Shown piece by piece: positions 46,981 through 57,915 of a stretch of DNA of 64,000 nt. The stretch is from Trichinella spiralis (taxonomy: Eukaryota; Nematoda; Enoplea; Trichinellida; Trichinellidae), in the NCBI GenBank assembly GCA_000181795.3, contig CM012953.1, positions 10,769,781 to 10,833,780 on the forward strand, written 5' to 3'. Numbering within the stretch: position 1 is the first letter of the stretch; every line of letters begins with the position of its first letter. The translations under genes and the position numbers were made by a program. The notes under the pieces were generated by a model, which saw only the letters and a program-made list of their open reading frames with translations, did no database searches and was not told where the DNA came from.

Positions 46981-47814
46981 CAGGGGTAGCCAAAGTGGTC
47001 GATATCGATCCCTTGGGGTCGATGGGACTCTCTAAGGGGTCGATAAAGGCTTAGGAGTCCAATGGGGGTCGATGAACTCTGGGATTGAATATGAACTTTG
47101 AAATCCCATCTGAGTAATTTATTTCGTCGAGAACTATTTTGTAACAATAATTTATACTTTTCTGAACTATCAACAGACACTATCAGAAATTAATTTTGCG
47201 CGATGCTAAGAGTATTTTCGACTTCAGGCTAAATTTTCACCACCTTTTCTTACTGGTCGTTTAGACGCCAGTTAGACAAAATGCGGCATTGTTCTAAGAG
47301 TTTGATAAATGTGTTGTATGGGCATTTGTCTTTCGTCACATCAGATGAATTGGTAAATGCGATTTTATCAAAGCAAAGGAACAGACTGAACCTGGAAATG
47401 CGTGGAGACTTGCGTCTGAAACTCACCAATTTCCAGCCAAATATCAAGGCCCTTGCAGCTGCTCATCAAACACAACCTTCACATTAACGATGCCAAGCAG
47501 TTAAATAAAAAAATATCATAATAGTTAAATAAAAAATTATCAACTACTTTGAATTTACATGAATACGGCCATTATAAGAACAAATATACAAATTGACAAA
47601 AGGATAATTACACGTAAAGGTAAAATAAATCTGATAGAGAATCAGTAATTGTGAAAAGGGTAAAGAATAAATTTCATTAAAAATTATGAATTAAAATTTT
47701 TGATTAATTAAAAATAAATAAAAGAGTGATACATTATAATAAAGAAATTTATTATTAAGAATACTTGTTCTATGAGCTTGGGGGTCGATGTTAAAAAAAG
47801 TTTGGCTATCCCTG
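46981..47814 (+). mobile_element. Internally deleted hAT transposon (834 bp) with intact ends
   Basis: The ends are CAGGGGTAGCCAAA and, inverted, CAGGGATAGCCAAA (13 of 14 match). Eight-bp target-site duplications flank it. Inside, 47281-47487 on the plus strand still reads the C-terminal dimerisation part of an hAT transposase (KQRNRLNLEMRGDLRLKL), but the catalytic domain is missing, so it is non-autonomous. Subterminal GGGGTCGAT motifs recur near both ends and may be transposase binding sites. The clean ends and duplications suggest a fairly recent insertion. Confidence 0.95.
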
Positions 47815-47822
47815 CTCAAGTG
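47815..47822. repeat. 8-bp target-site duplication, right
   Basis: CTCAAGTG, identical to 46973-46980. Confidence 0.95.
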
Positions 47823-47891
47823 AATGGAATCTGTTGAACAGTTGTTACAACATAGATTTGAAATTAAAATTTGTTCAAAAAAGTGTTTTTA

Positions 47892-48134
47892 TTATGCTAT
47901 AATTATTGCAAAAGAATCTGTTGGAAATTGAGAACTCTGGCAAACAATTCGAGTCCATGGAGTTGGTTTCATGGCTGAAAGAATCGCGCGTCTGACGTCC
48001 CCAGTCCCTATATCATCCGGAGGTTCTGAATGTTCAGAGAGAGAAATGTGTGCGTGGTGAAGAATGGTGACTGCGCGGCAAAGAGCGAGCGCTGCAGAAT
48101 GTTCTTGTGCGTGATTCTTGGTATCATCTGACAT
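47892..48134 (-). CDS. Possible small gene (80 aa), unrecognised
   Basis: An uninterrupted frame that begins MSDDTKNHAQEHSAALALC, with GC content near that of the known exons and well above its surroundings. No family is recognised, and no signal peptide or membrane segment is seen. It may be an exon of a larger gene. It ends about 70 bp from the hAT insertion. Confidence 0.4.
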   Translation of the reverse strand: MSDDTKNHAQEHSAALALCRAVTILHHAHISLSEHSEPPDDIGTGDVRRAILSAMKPTPWTRIVCQSSQFPTDSFAIIIA

Positions 48135-48404
48135 TTATTTATCTCTGCTTGTTGACTAGAATAAAGACAACCAGGACTCAAGGAGTTGTGTATTCTGTGT
48201 TGTGCATAGCTTTATTAATTATTCATTATTTTAATTAATAGAAGAATGAGTACAATATAGAATGGAATAGTGAAAATGTATACCATAAAGTTTCAAATGA
48301 GATATTTTTTATTAATAACCAATAAAATGAAGAATAATTTATTGTAATAATTGTAAAAAATCAGAACAGAGTTCAAATAATAATAATAAAATAGCAGCGG
48401 TTAT
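48135..48404. other. Short spacer
   Basis: AT-rich 3' flank of the ionotropic-receptor-like gene. Nothing else is seen. Confidence 0.4.
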
Positions 48405-49766
48405 TCAAAATCGATGCTGTGGTCGAAAGCTGAATCGTTCGAATATGAGCACAACAAATGAAAGCATATAACTGATCCAGATCAGCTGCAAACAGTCGCT
48501 GATTTGCAGAACGGTGATGATCATCTGCTGTTCAGTGGGGGCATTGTTGAAGTCGGATTTGCCGTTGTCGGCTTGCAGAAGATTTACAGAGATCTGTGTG
48601 ACGTTCTCTTCGCCTTCGTCGACAAACTGTTCGGCGAACACTTTCGACTGACGCTCGGCCACCGCCCATATGATGCTCGACTGAGCCAACGCGACCAAAG
48701 TGTTCAATTCCGGGTGTGTGGAACTGATGCAGTAGAAATACGGCTGGCTAATGATTTCTTCGAATTGGACCACTTGTACTGGCGATGAGCCTTGCAAAAT
48801 TCGAAAATACGGAACCATGCTGTAGTAGTCGATGGCGACCAGGCAAGAGTCGGTGCTTTCGAGGCGGATGCGAATTTTCACACGGTTTTCCGAAAGCTCG
48901 GCCGGCTGTCGGTTCATCGCCTGCTTGAGCTGTTGGAGCATGTCTGGCTTGATCGCAGTGGAGAACACTTCCAAGAAAAAATCCTCACCGTACTCGTCGT
49001 TGTAGATGAAGTGACAAGAGCCGTCGATGATGGCTTGGACCAGCTCGTCTGTAGTTTTCAGCGGCACCAGCAGCGGATTGTCGTTTGCATTGTAGGCGGA
49101 AATCGACACCAGACTACCGTAGCAGTTCAAGCACAGAGCGAACATGATCCAGACGACGGCCGCGCCCACATCCCGTCGGTCGACGACGCCGCACAGCGCC
49201 ACTTTGGCTTCGTCGATCAGCCAGACCAGACCGGCGAACATCAGCAACAGCAGCCAGACGTTCCACTGGAACGCCTGCAGCACCATACCTTCGACGAATT
49301 TCGACGACGGTGAGCCTTTCATCAGGAAGACGTACTCGTCGAACCCTTCGAAGAAGAACTTCTCACAGCCGTACTGGAACAATATATTCGCCGGCAAACT
49401 GTACGCTGTAATATCGACGCTGTGGTTGACCGCCATGCTCACCATGACTTCATTGTCCGGCACGATGGTCACTTGTAGCTGGTAATTGATCAAGTCGGCG
49501 ATCAGTTGTAGAAATAAGATCTCGTCGCCGGGATTCGGACAATTGTCCAAATCGTCCACGCATTTGCTGACCATCGGGGGCGAGTAAATTGTGGCCGCTT
49601 TCAAGATTTTTTTCTGCTCGGACATTGGCCGTTGGAAAGGAAAAAATTTGCATGAACTGAACGATTGAAGCGGCGAACTGAAACCAAGCGGAGACTGTTG
49701 TTGAACGGAGAGAAGTCGAACGAGAGAAAACGAGTCAACAATAGAAAAATTGATCCCCCTCCCCAA
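48405..49766 (-). CDS. Ionotropic-receptor/iGluR-like protein, apparently intronless
   Basis: One open frame of 453 codons. ATG 49625 (residue 48) is a likelier start than the first, because the 47 extra residues look like leader sequence and the conserved part starts with KILKAATIYSPPMVS. The layout fits an ionotropic receptor without an amino-terminal domain: an S1 half with DITAYSLP (118-125), M1 (about 169-185, VWLLLLMFAGLVWLI), a short pore region, M3 (about 200-224, GAAVVWIMFALCLNCYG) with YNANDNPLLVPLKTTDEL after it, an S2 half, and M4 (about 424-444). The classical glutamate-binding Arg is not evident in S1, so the ligand is unknown. Intronless structure among multi-exon neighbours could mean retrotransposition or simple intron loss. 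The frame is fully open, so it is probably functional. Confidence 0.8.
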   Translation of the reverse strand: MGRGINFSIVDSFSLVRLLSVQQQSPLGFSSPLQSFSSCKFFPFQRPMSEQKKILKAATIYSPPMVSKCVDDLDNCPNPGDEILFLQLIADLINYQLQVTIVPDNEVMVSMAVNHSVDITAYSLPANILFQYGCEKFFFEGFDEYVFLMKGSPSSKFVEGMVLQAFQWNVWLLLLMFAGLVWLIDEAKVALCGVVDRRDVGAAVVWIMFALCLNCYGSLVSISAYNANDNPLLVPLKTTDELVQAIIDGSCHFIYNDEYGEDFFLEVFSTAIKPDMLQQLKQAMNRQPAELSENRVKIRIRLESTDSCLVAIDYYSMVPYFRILQGSSPVQVVQFEEIISQPYFYCISSTHPELNTLVALAQSSIIWAVAERQSKVFAEQFVDEGEENVTQISVNLLQADNGKSDFNNAPTEQQMIITVLQISDCLQLIWISYMLSFVVLIFERFSFRPQHRF

Positions 49767-50189
49767 CCCTCCACACCACCTCTCCCATCCTATACTTTAG
49801 TCAAGTTTATTCCATGCACACGTCAAAAAAGTCGATAATAATATTTGGTGCTGCAAATTGATATCCATTATTTAAAGCGGAACACGAAATTATTTGCCAC
49901 ATCAATAATACTTGGTTTTTTTTACAATACGCACGTTTTAATCTAATGACGACGAACAATTAATTAACTTATTAATCGTGTTCATTTCAACAGATCATCC
50001 TTTTTTGAGTTCTATTTATTTTCTCTTATTATTTAAACAAAAAAAAATAAATATATAATTAATGTAAATACATAAATGCATACGCGCGCGCGTGTGTGTG
50101 TGAATTATATAAAAAATTTGTTTTGTTTGTTTCCACATACGGTAAGCTTCAGTGAAAGTGGAGGAAATAATAAATGAAAAGAAAAATTA
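49767..50189. other. Spacer between the receptor-like gene and ENTPD
   Basis: AT-rich, with a short CGCG/TGTG alternating tract near 50084-50101. No gene is recognised. Confidence 0.4.
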
Positions 50190-53100
50190 TCATATTGTTC
50201 GACGATAATGCGGAAGTTGAGTGGAATTGTCGGTCATCATGTGATTGATTAGAGGCACTTTTCGACGTAACAACAATGTCAACAATTTAACACGTCTTTC
50301 TGGCAGAAAATACGAAACCAACAAATTAACTATGTAAAGAACAGCTAAAACAGAGACAACAATAAAAAGAAAATACAGCAACAAATTCCCATTGACAATG
50401 TAAATTTCTCGGGGATATTTTTTCTCAGCTAAAAACGACAACCTGCGATACTGCTTTCTCATTTCAGCAAATCTGAAAGAAGCATTTAAAAAATAATAAC
50501 AATAATGTTTTCTGTTTTCAAGCAATAAATAATATTCACTTCAAAGGCAGGTGACGCAAACGGTACAGAATTGCTCCAAGCGTCCACTGAATTTCTTGGC
50601 CAGCCATTGTTAATACGGAATAAAAGTTGGATACATCTTCGGGAAATTTCAATCCAATGTGCAAAAGTGCACTTGCCCAAGCCGATTTGAAGCATTGCGT
50701 ACTAGAAGCAATAAAAATGAAAACAAACATTAATAATAATATTAATAATAGTCAAACTAATCACCGAATTCTACTGGTATCGGCATTGAGGTATTGTTTA
50801 CGTCTAAATCGATTCCAAATTGTCGTCCAATTTAAACTGCAAAACTCCTGACAAACAAAAAATGGAAAAATTATTTTCCATTAAAATTCAATGAACTATT
50901 ATTATAATTTTGCTGTACACACCGATGCGGCATTCTTAAGCCGAAGCTTATCATAACGACCACCGAGACCAAAAATGTCATTGGTCGAGTGCCAATATTC
51001 AGAGATGCCGTAAAATTCAGCATTAGACGAATCCAACCCTGGCAAAGGTATCCCTTCCAAAAAGCACTGCGCATTCTGATGTGACGTTGAACAAGTCACG
51101 TTCGACTGGATCAACCGACTAACAGCATCGTAACATTCATTGAAGCAACCTCTGCCTTGGCGAATCAAATCCTCACTGGGTCCTTCTGATTTATCCGTCG
51201 ACATTTGTTCAATAAGGCCGTTTGGCAAGCAACAATCCGACAACAGCGTTGAATTTCTAAAAAAAACAGAATTTTCTTCACTTCTATTCATTCCACTTTA
51301 ATCACGTTTAAAATGAAACGACAATGTATAGAGCTAATAACAAAAATGTGCAATCAATGTGTATTTCATGTGATTGATACACATTGATAATGTCTTTTAA
51401 TGAAAACCAATAAATCAACTAACAATAACTTCTACAAACAACTTGTGTTGAAAACATGAATTCGAAAATATTTCGACCGTTTCGCTTACTTGCTTGGATC
51501 TTTGTGCAAAATGGTACTGGTATTGGCCAACCATTTTTTGTAACGTTCAATTCCAACGTTGGCTCCATAGCCCAGGTAAGTGTTCGCAAATACCGTATAT
51601 TTGTGAGATACTGATGCATCATCGTTGCCCAAATTCAGCTCTTCATACAATTCCGACTGTGACCAATAAAACATACGTGAATTATAAAATGAATAAACAA
51701 ATAAAAACATACAATCACAATCTCACGTGCAAGTTGGTGTTGTTGTTCTGGGTTGGCTGTTTCACTTCGTAAGCAATTTGCAATGACGCACCCCCCAGAT
51801 CGACAATGCCAGCAGTAGAAGAACTGCAAGTTTTCTTTTGCACCGTCATATCCACGTTGGATGCAGTTTTATTGCAGCTGAATCTTCCGAGAACATAATT
51901 GATGGTTATCCATGCGTAAATACCCTCCCAGCGACCGTTGATCACCTCCAAATTCTCACTGCTAACCACAAAATCGTACAACTTTGGCAAAGTGGAACGT
52001 AGCTCTTCGATAATTGCATTCGATTCTCTTTAAAAAAAAAGGGCAAAAATTAATAACTAACTTAATTGAACAAAAAAAATTTCATAATCAATAAACGAAA
52101 CAGCATGGCTTTTATACTCTGCAGGCAAAAGTCGCATGCCGGCAGTTGCCAACACAAAAAGTGATGTTTGCTTGATGCGATCGACAGGAATGTGCTTTAT
52201 GGACGAATCGATCAAATCTTTCATATATTTTACTGCATCTTTGGGCTTTTTGGCAAAAGAGGACAATCCTGAATTCTCAATATTACATTTCAATTAATTT
52301 GAAATTTTCAAAACCACTCTCTTCAAAGTACCTGGATTTTTTTTCTTCACTATTGGACGGCCGAACTCGTCCAACAGCGGTTCCACTCGCATCAATTCAT
52401 CCGACGAATGGCCACTCAAATCACACCAGTACAAAAATAATCTGGAACCACTGCTGCCAGCATCCACCACCATCACATAATGAACAACATCTGTTAAAAT
52501 GACAATATTCGTCATGACATCGTGAGAAAAACGGTATAATTTATTTTCCCACACCAATTTTATAAACAAAAACGAAAAAATATCACAAATAACTCAATAA
52601 ATAAATATCGTTGTGCAATATCTGTGTTATGATTTGTCATTTCAACAACAATAAAAGTACCACTATCGTTACTGTTAAGAGAAAACAGTCATTAAACGAA
52701 ACATTTTCAGAAGCATCATACAAAAAACAACTGCACTGCATTTGAAGGAAAAAAACAATCAGCTTCACAAAAATATAATCACATTTTAAAATTAGTTCAA
52801 CCTCTCCGCAAAACATATCAATGTAAAAAAATATTCTTAATAATAATGCTAAAATTTTTAACAAAACTCACTTTTCACCCCAAATGTTATTTTTAACTGG
52901 TTTACAATACCAAATGTATCGCAAAAAAATTTCACTTATTTTAAAATCATTTTAATTTACTTAATTTCACTCGTTACACTGCATATAAAAACTGATCAAC
53001 ACAATTTTGATAAGTTGTAGCAAACAATTTTCCATGTAAATTTTATTATATAAAAAAGTTCAGCTGAAAAAAATCTAACTTTGTACATTTCATTCTGAAT

Positions 53101-54351
53101 ACTAAATTACCACAACAGACATACAACTACATTAATTAAAAGTAATAAAATGTGAATTTAAAAAATAATGTTTAAAACGTCTTAACTGCAAAACTTTTCG
53201 CAAAACAAACAATTAAATATTCAAAAAATATTTTACATTTTTCAAAACTATCACTCAATGCAATAAAATGATAATAAACTTTATTTTTAATTGATCAATT
53301 TCATAAAGTCAACCCATTCAGAATTGAAAATCAACCGGAAAAATTAATTTATGCCTCCGGTTGTACAGCATCAAATTGGTCATAAATTTCAATGAATCAG
53401 CTAAAACAAATTTCCCGTAACACCTGATTTTCCATATTATCAAAAACATGTATTTTATTGATATAAAAAACCGTTTGAAAAATCAAATCATTTAATCAAT
53501 CATCATATAAACCTCGCTATTTTTCACTTTAAAAGTTGTACAAAAATACATCACCCCACTTACTAAAAGTGCAAAATGTTAATAATGAAAATTCACAAAT
53601 AAATGTCACCAATAAAACATACGTTTGAACTATTGCATCATTGCATGTAGAGAAGGAAAGAATTATCACAAAGATTACATTAGCATTAAATTAAAAACAA
53701 CCCAAACCTAAATGCCAAGGAAATGACAACGCATTATTTTTCCTTTATCTTCCGCTTATGTGAGGTAATTAAAAAAGTTTAAATAATGTCTTAAATGCAG
53801 ATTTAATATTTTGATTCAAGAAAACAGTAATATTGTCAAATCTTTTACAAAATTAATCTTTATCTCTAAAAAGATAATTGCATATAAAATATAAAATTTC
53901 AACCTCGTCGATACTTCATTCACGACGGATCGGATATATAAACAACAAATGGAATGCTAAGCTATTCAATCACAAATATCAATTCTATAATTATAAAAAT
54001 TTGTTAAGTTTTCATTTTCTAACCTCATAAACAAAATTAAAACGTTCATCTAACATTTCAGTGTTTCAAATATCACTAATAAATAATAATAATAATTTTA
54101 TTAACATTCTCCATAAATGAAATGCAATTAATTAATTAAACGTATGAAATATAATTTCAAAAATTGCAATACACGGTCTAAAAATAAAAAGAAACGTACC
54201 AAAAAGTACACTAACCTTGATCGAGTAGTTCATTGAACCTGGGAAGCACTATTTGCGATTTTTTTTGTAGAAGAACTGAACAACTGTACAAAAGAAAACA
54301 AATACTAAATAACAGTATAATCGGCGATATCCTTCGGAAGTTCCATCTCAT
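50190..54351 (-). CDS. ENTPD4/7-type apyrase (Golgi or lysosomal nucleoside diphosphatase)
   Basis: Nine exons on the minus strand: 54351-54216, 52490-52332, 52268-52118, 52027-51727, 51656-51490, 51256-50923, 50847-50765, 50701-50540, 50472-50190. Phases agree and give 591 aa. The first exon encodes an N-terminal membrane anchor (IILLFSICFLLYSC, 11-24) and the last a second membrane segment near the C-terminus (LLLYFLFIVVSVLAVLYIV), the two-anchor layout of ENTPD4/7. Apyrase conserved regions are clear: ACR1 (VVDAGSSGSRLF), ACR3 (LATAGMRLLP), the catalytic-Glu region (WEGIYAWITINYVLG), ACR4 (GIVDLGGASLQIAYE) and ACR5 (NAEFYGISEYW). VQWTLGAILYRLRHLPL is an ENTPD4/7 match. In the Golgi such enzymes turn UDP into UMP and so sustain nucleotide-sugar import. 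The first intron is 1.7 kb. Confidence 0.95.
52491..54215 (-). other. First intron of ENTPD
   Basis: AT-rich, without a recognised nested gene or repeat. Confidence 0.7.
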
Positions 54352-54932
54352 CTCTGTCTTCAAATAAACCATGCAGCCCGTTTGACAAATTCAGCATCTA
54401 ATAACTGCTTTTGGCATTGTACAGCGAAGCGTTTTAAAGTAAAACTAAACAAATATTAAAATGTCAAAAAAGGGCACAAGCAAATTGTAAAAAGTGTAAA
54501 TGATAAGAAATAAAATTATCATGAAAGAATGTATAAGCTAAAAATACTTATGCTAAAAAAGTAACAGTAAAAAAAGGAATCAGTGCCATATGGCAATTCA
54601 TTTTACACATTTGAACCTAACACAACATACATTACAGTATACCAAAACGTAAAATACAAGATCAAATTTAAGCCCATAGGTTTATTTAGTCCATTATGAA
54701 TGTTTGAATTACACACAGTTCCATAAGATTTAATTTTAATAAATTAAATTAATAAAGTTATCACTTTAATTTTAATTACATAAAAATTGATTTTAATTCT
54801 TTTATCTTTTACTTACTTTATTTCATGAAAAAAAGAGATTTATAATAAAAATTTTATAACTCGTGTTGGAATTTTTATTAGTTTTATTACTAACTTGCAT
54901 CTCGCAGTTTTATAAATAAACTTTCACTGCTA
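54352..54932. other. ENTPD upstream region
   Basis: AT-rich. No gene is recognised before the tRNA-Ser. Confidence 0.4.
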
Positions 54933-55014
54933 CGCTGCGAGTAGGATTTGAACCTACGCGGGAATATCCCATTGGATTTCAAGTCCAACGCCTTAACCAC
55001 TCGGCCATCGCAGC
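54933..55014 (-). tRNA. tRNA-Ser (anticodon UGA)
   Basis: 82 nt with a perfect 7-bp acceptor stem (GCTGCGA/TCGCAGC), discriminator G, A-box TGGCCGAGTGG, loop CTTGAAA (anticodon TGA), the long variable arm that marks tRNA-Ser, and B-box GGTTCAAATCC. No intron. It looks functional. Confidence 0.97.
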
Positions 55015-56142
55015 GCTGTGTAGTTTTGTTGCGAAACGTTTAATCTATAGATTGAAACTAAAAGTAAAAATTGTTGTGATGTACAAATTTTAGTATTTGC
55101 GTTTTTATTCTATGCTTTTTATGTTTGTCATTTTCTGCAAATGAATAATTATTCATCTGTAGCTTTTTGCTTTCAATCTTCATTTTCTGAATATAATTTC
55201 AAGTGATACATAATTTTAATATAAAATTAATAATTATTGCCGTTTTAGGTAGTAATTTTTTTACGCCTGCGTGGAATTTCTTGAACATCGGTCCAGCATA
55301 CTCTCTAGAATGCTGGATTTAGAAATTTGTGATTGAAATTATTGCCTTCTTGAAACGCTAATGCACTTAGCAATCATCCTGCATTTTCTTCACTTTCTAT
55401 GACTGACCGTTGGCTTGACTAGCAGTGCAGTCACAAACCATTTTTGTGCTGATGCAATTTTTGCAAGCATCTGAAGTTTTGTAATCAACTGATTTTTTGT
55501 ATTTTCTACTATCCACAGAATATACACCCACTGTGAGTGCAGCTGCAAGTCATCATACTATGAAAATCTTTCCCACAATTTAGGCTTTTTAATATCACGC
55601 GAGTAATGAGAGGCTACAGAGATGATAGAGTGTGTTATTATTTTCCTCTTTGTGAGCTTCCTTGAAATAATACTGTTTCTTGTTTGTCTTGGAAATCTTT
55701 GGTATTTTTTTCTGAACATTTGTGCATATATTTATACTTGTTTGTAAATTTTGAACATTTTTAGTTTCTAAGTACTGTTCTGCTACTTATTATTTATTTG
55801 TTTCGAGACATTTTATTTTTTGCAGATCAATTAATTACCAAAGCCTTTTCCTGAAGAATACATAACAGGTTGTTTACTTGCATGTGTGAATATGGTTGAT
55901 TGTTTTCCTCAAGCAGTTTTTTGAACGGTATTCTTATGGTGAAGTTTAAATTCGATTTTGATTAAATTTTTAAAAAAGTTGAAAGTTTATTTTTGAAAAT
56001 CCTTTTGAATTGGCAGTGAAGATTCCTATTTCCGGAAAGAGACGTTGGTGTACGTTTGTTTTATTTATCATGAACATGATTTATTAAAATAATGCATTCA
56101 ACAAATGTATTGCTAATAGCAGCGGTGTTTATTTAGCAGAAT
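55015..56142. other. Spacer with no recognised feature
   Basis: Mixed composition, with several short frames on both strands. No conserved motif or repeat match within the window was seen. Confidence 0.4.
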
Positions 56143-56595
56143 TCATTTCGTTTTAAAATAATTAAGAATGTAACTCTGCAAAACAGGCAGCGGAGGAGAA
56201 AATCCAGTAACATGTGGATTATCTTCAAAAGCTATGAGATATTCAGTAAAAGGATCTTGTGGCTGTTGGAAAACTATATTTTTATAAAAGCAGCTTGTTT
56301 GTGGGTAGAGCGCCAGGACAAGAAAATTTAAAGGAAATACTGTTTCTGGATAGTGATGTGGATTGCAAAGATAAACAAGCAATGGTATAACTTACGGCGA
56401 CTAATACTTTATTCTTCTTCGTCTGTGTCTTCAACAGTGTATTTTGCTTAAGCACTGTTATAAAATTTAACCTGAAATTGGAAACAATAAAAAACAAAGA
56501 ATTAATAAAATGTATACCAACCTCAGCAAGAATCCAGTTCTCACCTCCTTTGGCATTTTTAACTCTTGCAGCAACTGGATCCGTTTTCTGCACTG
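56143..56595 (-). pseudogene. SGF29-like (SAGA-associated factor 29) pseudogene
   Basis: The minus strand retains the tandem-Tudor region of SGF29, a histone H3K4me3 reader of SAGA/ATAC. First comes DPVAARVKNAKGGENWILAEV, in two overlapping pieces (DPVAARVKNAKG, GGENWILAEV). A plausible short intron follows, then VKFYNSA and KYTVEDTDEEE. Last comes LVLALYPQTSCFYKNIV with FEDNPHVTGFSPPL. The middle exon carries two in-frame stops and the later part is in a shifted frame, so it cannot make the normal domain. The N-terminal coiled coil was not found. Because an intron-like gap is kept, a DNA-level duplicate is likelier than a retrocopy. A working copy elsewhere in the genome is expected. Confidence 0.75.
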
Positions 56596-56869
56596 ATTAC
56601 TTCTTAAATGTAATGTGGCGAAAATTCAGAAAATAGTGTTAGGATCAATGAAATATACCGAGCACAAATTATTTTACAACATAAAATAAAAACAATAAAA
56701 CCAAATTATTAATTCTGGAAAAAGTCTAAAATAAAGTTATCAAAACGAAGATCACCAACAAAGCAATTACTGAAATATCCATTCTTCTGCTGTGAAGACG
56801 AAGGTCTTCTATGGTACAATTATGAAATCGCATAAAATCATGCTTTCGAGAAAGGTTATTCCAAGATAG
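56596..56869. other. Spacer with no recognised feature
   Basis: Upstream of the SGF29 remnant. I searched for the missing N-terminal part and did not find it. Confidence 0.35.
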
Positions 56870-56951
56870 CGCTGCGAATAGGATTTGAACCTACGCGGGA
56901 ATATCCCAATGGATTTCAAGTCCAACGCCTTAACCACTGGGCCATTGCAAC
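56870..56951 (-). pseudogene. Degenerate tRNA-Ser copy
   Basis: Very close to the tRNA-Ser at 54933-55014 over all 82 nt, including the UGA anticodon and the variable arm. It has a mismatch and a G-U pair in the acceptor stem, a changed base in the D-arm (CCCAGTGG for CCGAGTGG) and a broken pair in the anticodon stem. Probably a decaying duplicate. Confidence 0.75.
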
Positions 56952-57293
56952 ATTTGATGTCCAACGCAACTAATAAGTTTTTTTATTTACATAAAAAACA
57001 TCAAATCGATTTATATAAAAATTTAATAGATATGATATTTAAAATAATTTATGAAGAATATCATTTTTCATGATTTAAGTTTGTCAGTATTTAATGTTTA
57101 TCTGTCTGAAACTTAAATTTTATAATAAAATCCAAAAGTATAAAATAACAGTTTGAATGTCTATGTTATGGGATAAGATAAACAGGAAGAAGAAATATTA
57201 AAAATTAATCGAATATTACATTTTTACGTTAGAAAATGTTTTTATTATTTAAATCACTGAAATTACATTTATTGAAGATGATTAAAATCTTCG
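56952..57293. other. Spacer between tRNA copies
   Basis: AT-rich. Nothing is recognised. Confidence 0.4.
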
Positions 57294-57366
57294 TGCTCTC
57301 ACCTGGGCTCGAACCAGGGACCTTCTGCGTGTGAAGCAGACGTGATAACCACTACACTACGAGAGC
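57294..57366 (-). tRNA. tRNA-Val (anticodon CAC)
   Basis: 73 nt, acceptor stem GCTCTCG paired with TGAGAGC apart from its innermost pair, discriminator A, A-box GTGTAGTGGTTATCAC, anticodon loop TTCACAC between TCTGC and GCAGA, B-box GGTTCGAGCC. No intron. It looks functional. Confidence 0.95.
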
Positions 57367-57842
57367 CATGCAAACAATGCATGTAACTCTACATGTAAAT
57401 ATACGCAGTCTGTGAATAATGAAGCAATAATGACATGAACTAAATTTTAAATTAATAATGCAAAAAATGATTCTATTTTGAACTAAATACTGCCAATGTA
57501 CTATACAAGGGTCATAATTTGCTTTATTTTTATCCATTTTGCTGTTCTTGGCTACAAAATAAATGTTCATAAAAGTTGATGGTTTTAGATGAGGTTTTAT
57601 AATATTTTATTGTTTCCATAAAAGTGCCTTATTTTTAATATAAATAATTATTCTTCAAATTTTAGCACAGATTTTGTAAAACATATTACATTATTAGGAA
57701 ACAAAATTTCAAATAACCACAGAAGTTTAACCTTTAGCTTTTGCATTTTTCCAACCTGTTGTGATCCTTTATTTTCTTCATACTTATTTTGTACATTATT
57801 AATATTCCCACCGCCAAACATTGTGAGTCTACTAAAGCAATT
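57367..57842. other. Spacer between the tRNA-Val genes
   Basis: AT-rich. A minus-strand frame that overlaps the tRNA at 57843 is not considered coding. Confidence 0.4.
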
Positions 57843-57915
57843 TGTCCTCGCCTGGGCTCGAACCAGGGACCTTCTGCGTGTTAAGCAGATGTGATGACCA
57901 CTACACCACGAGGAC
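57843..57915 (-). tRNA. tRNA-Val (anticodon AAC)
   Basis: 73 nt, acceptor stem GTCCTCG/CGAGGAC fully paired, discriminator A, anticodon loop TTAACAC (A34 would be read as inosine), B-box GGTTCGAGCC. The body from the anticodon arm through the T-arm is almost identical to the tRNA-Val(CAC) 476 bp away. Confidence 0.95.

Noticed and set aside
48504-49485. Plus-strand frames of 94, 173 and 113 codons
   Set aside because: Antisense of the ionotropic-receptor-like gene, with no family match.
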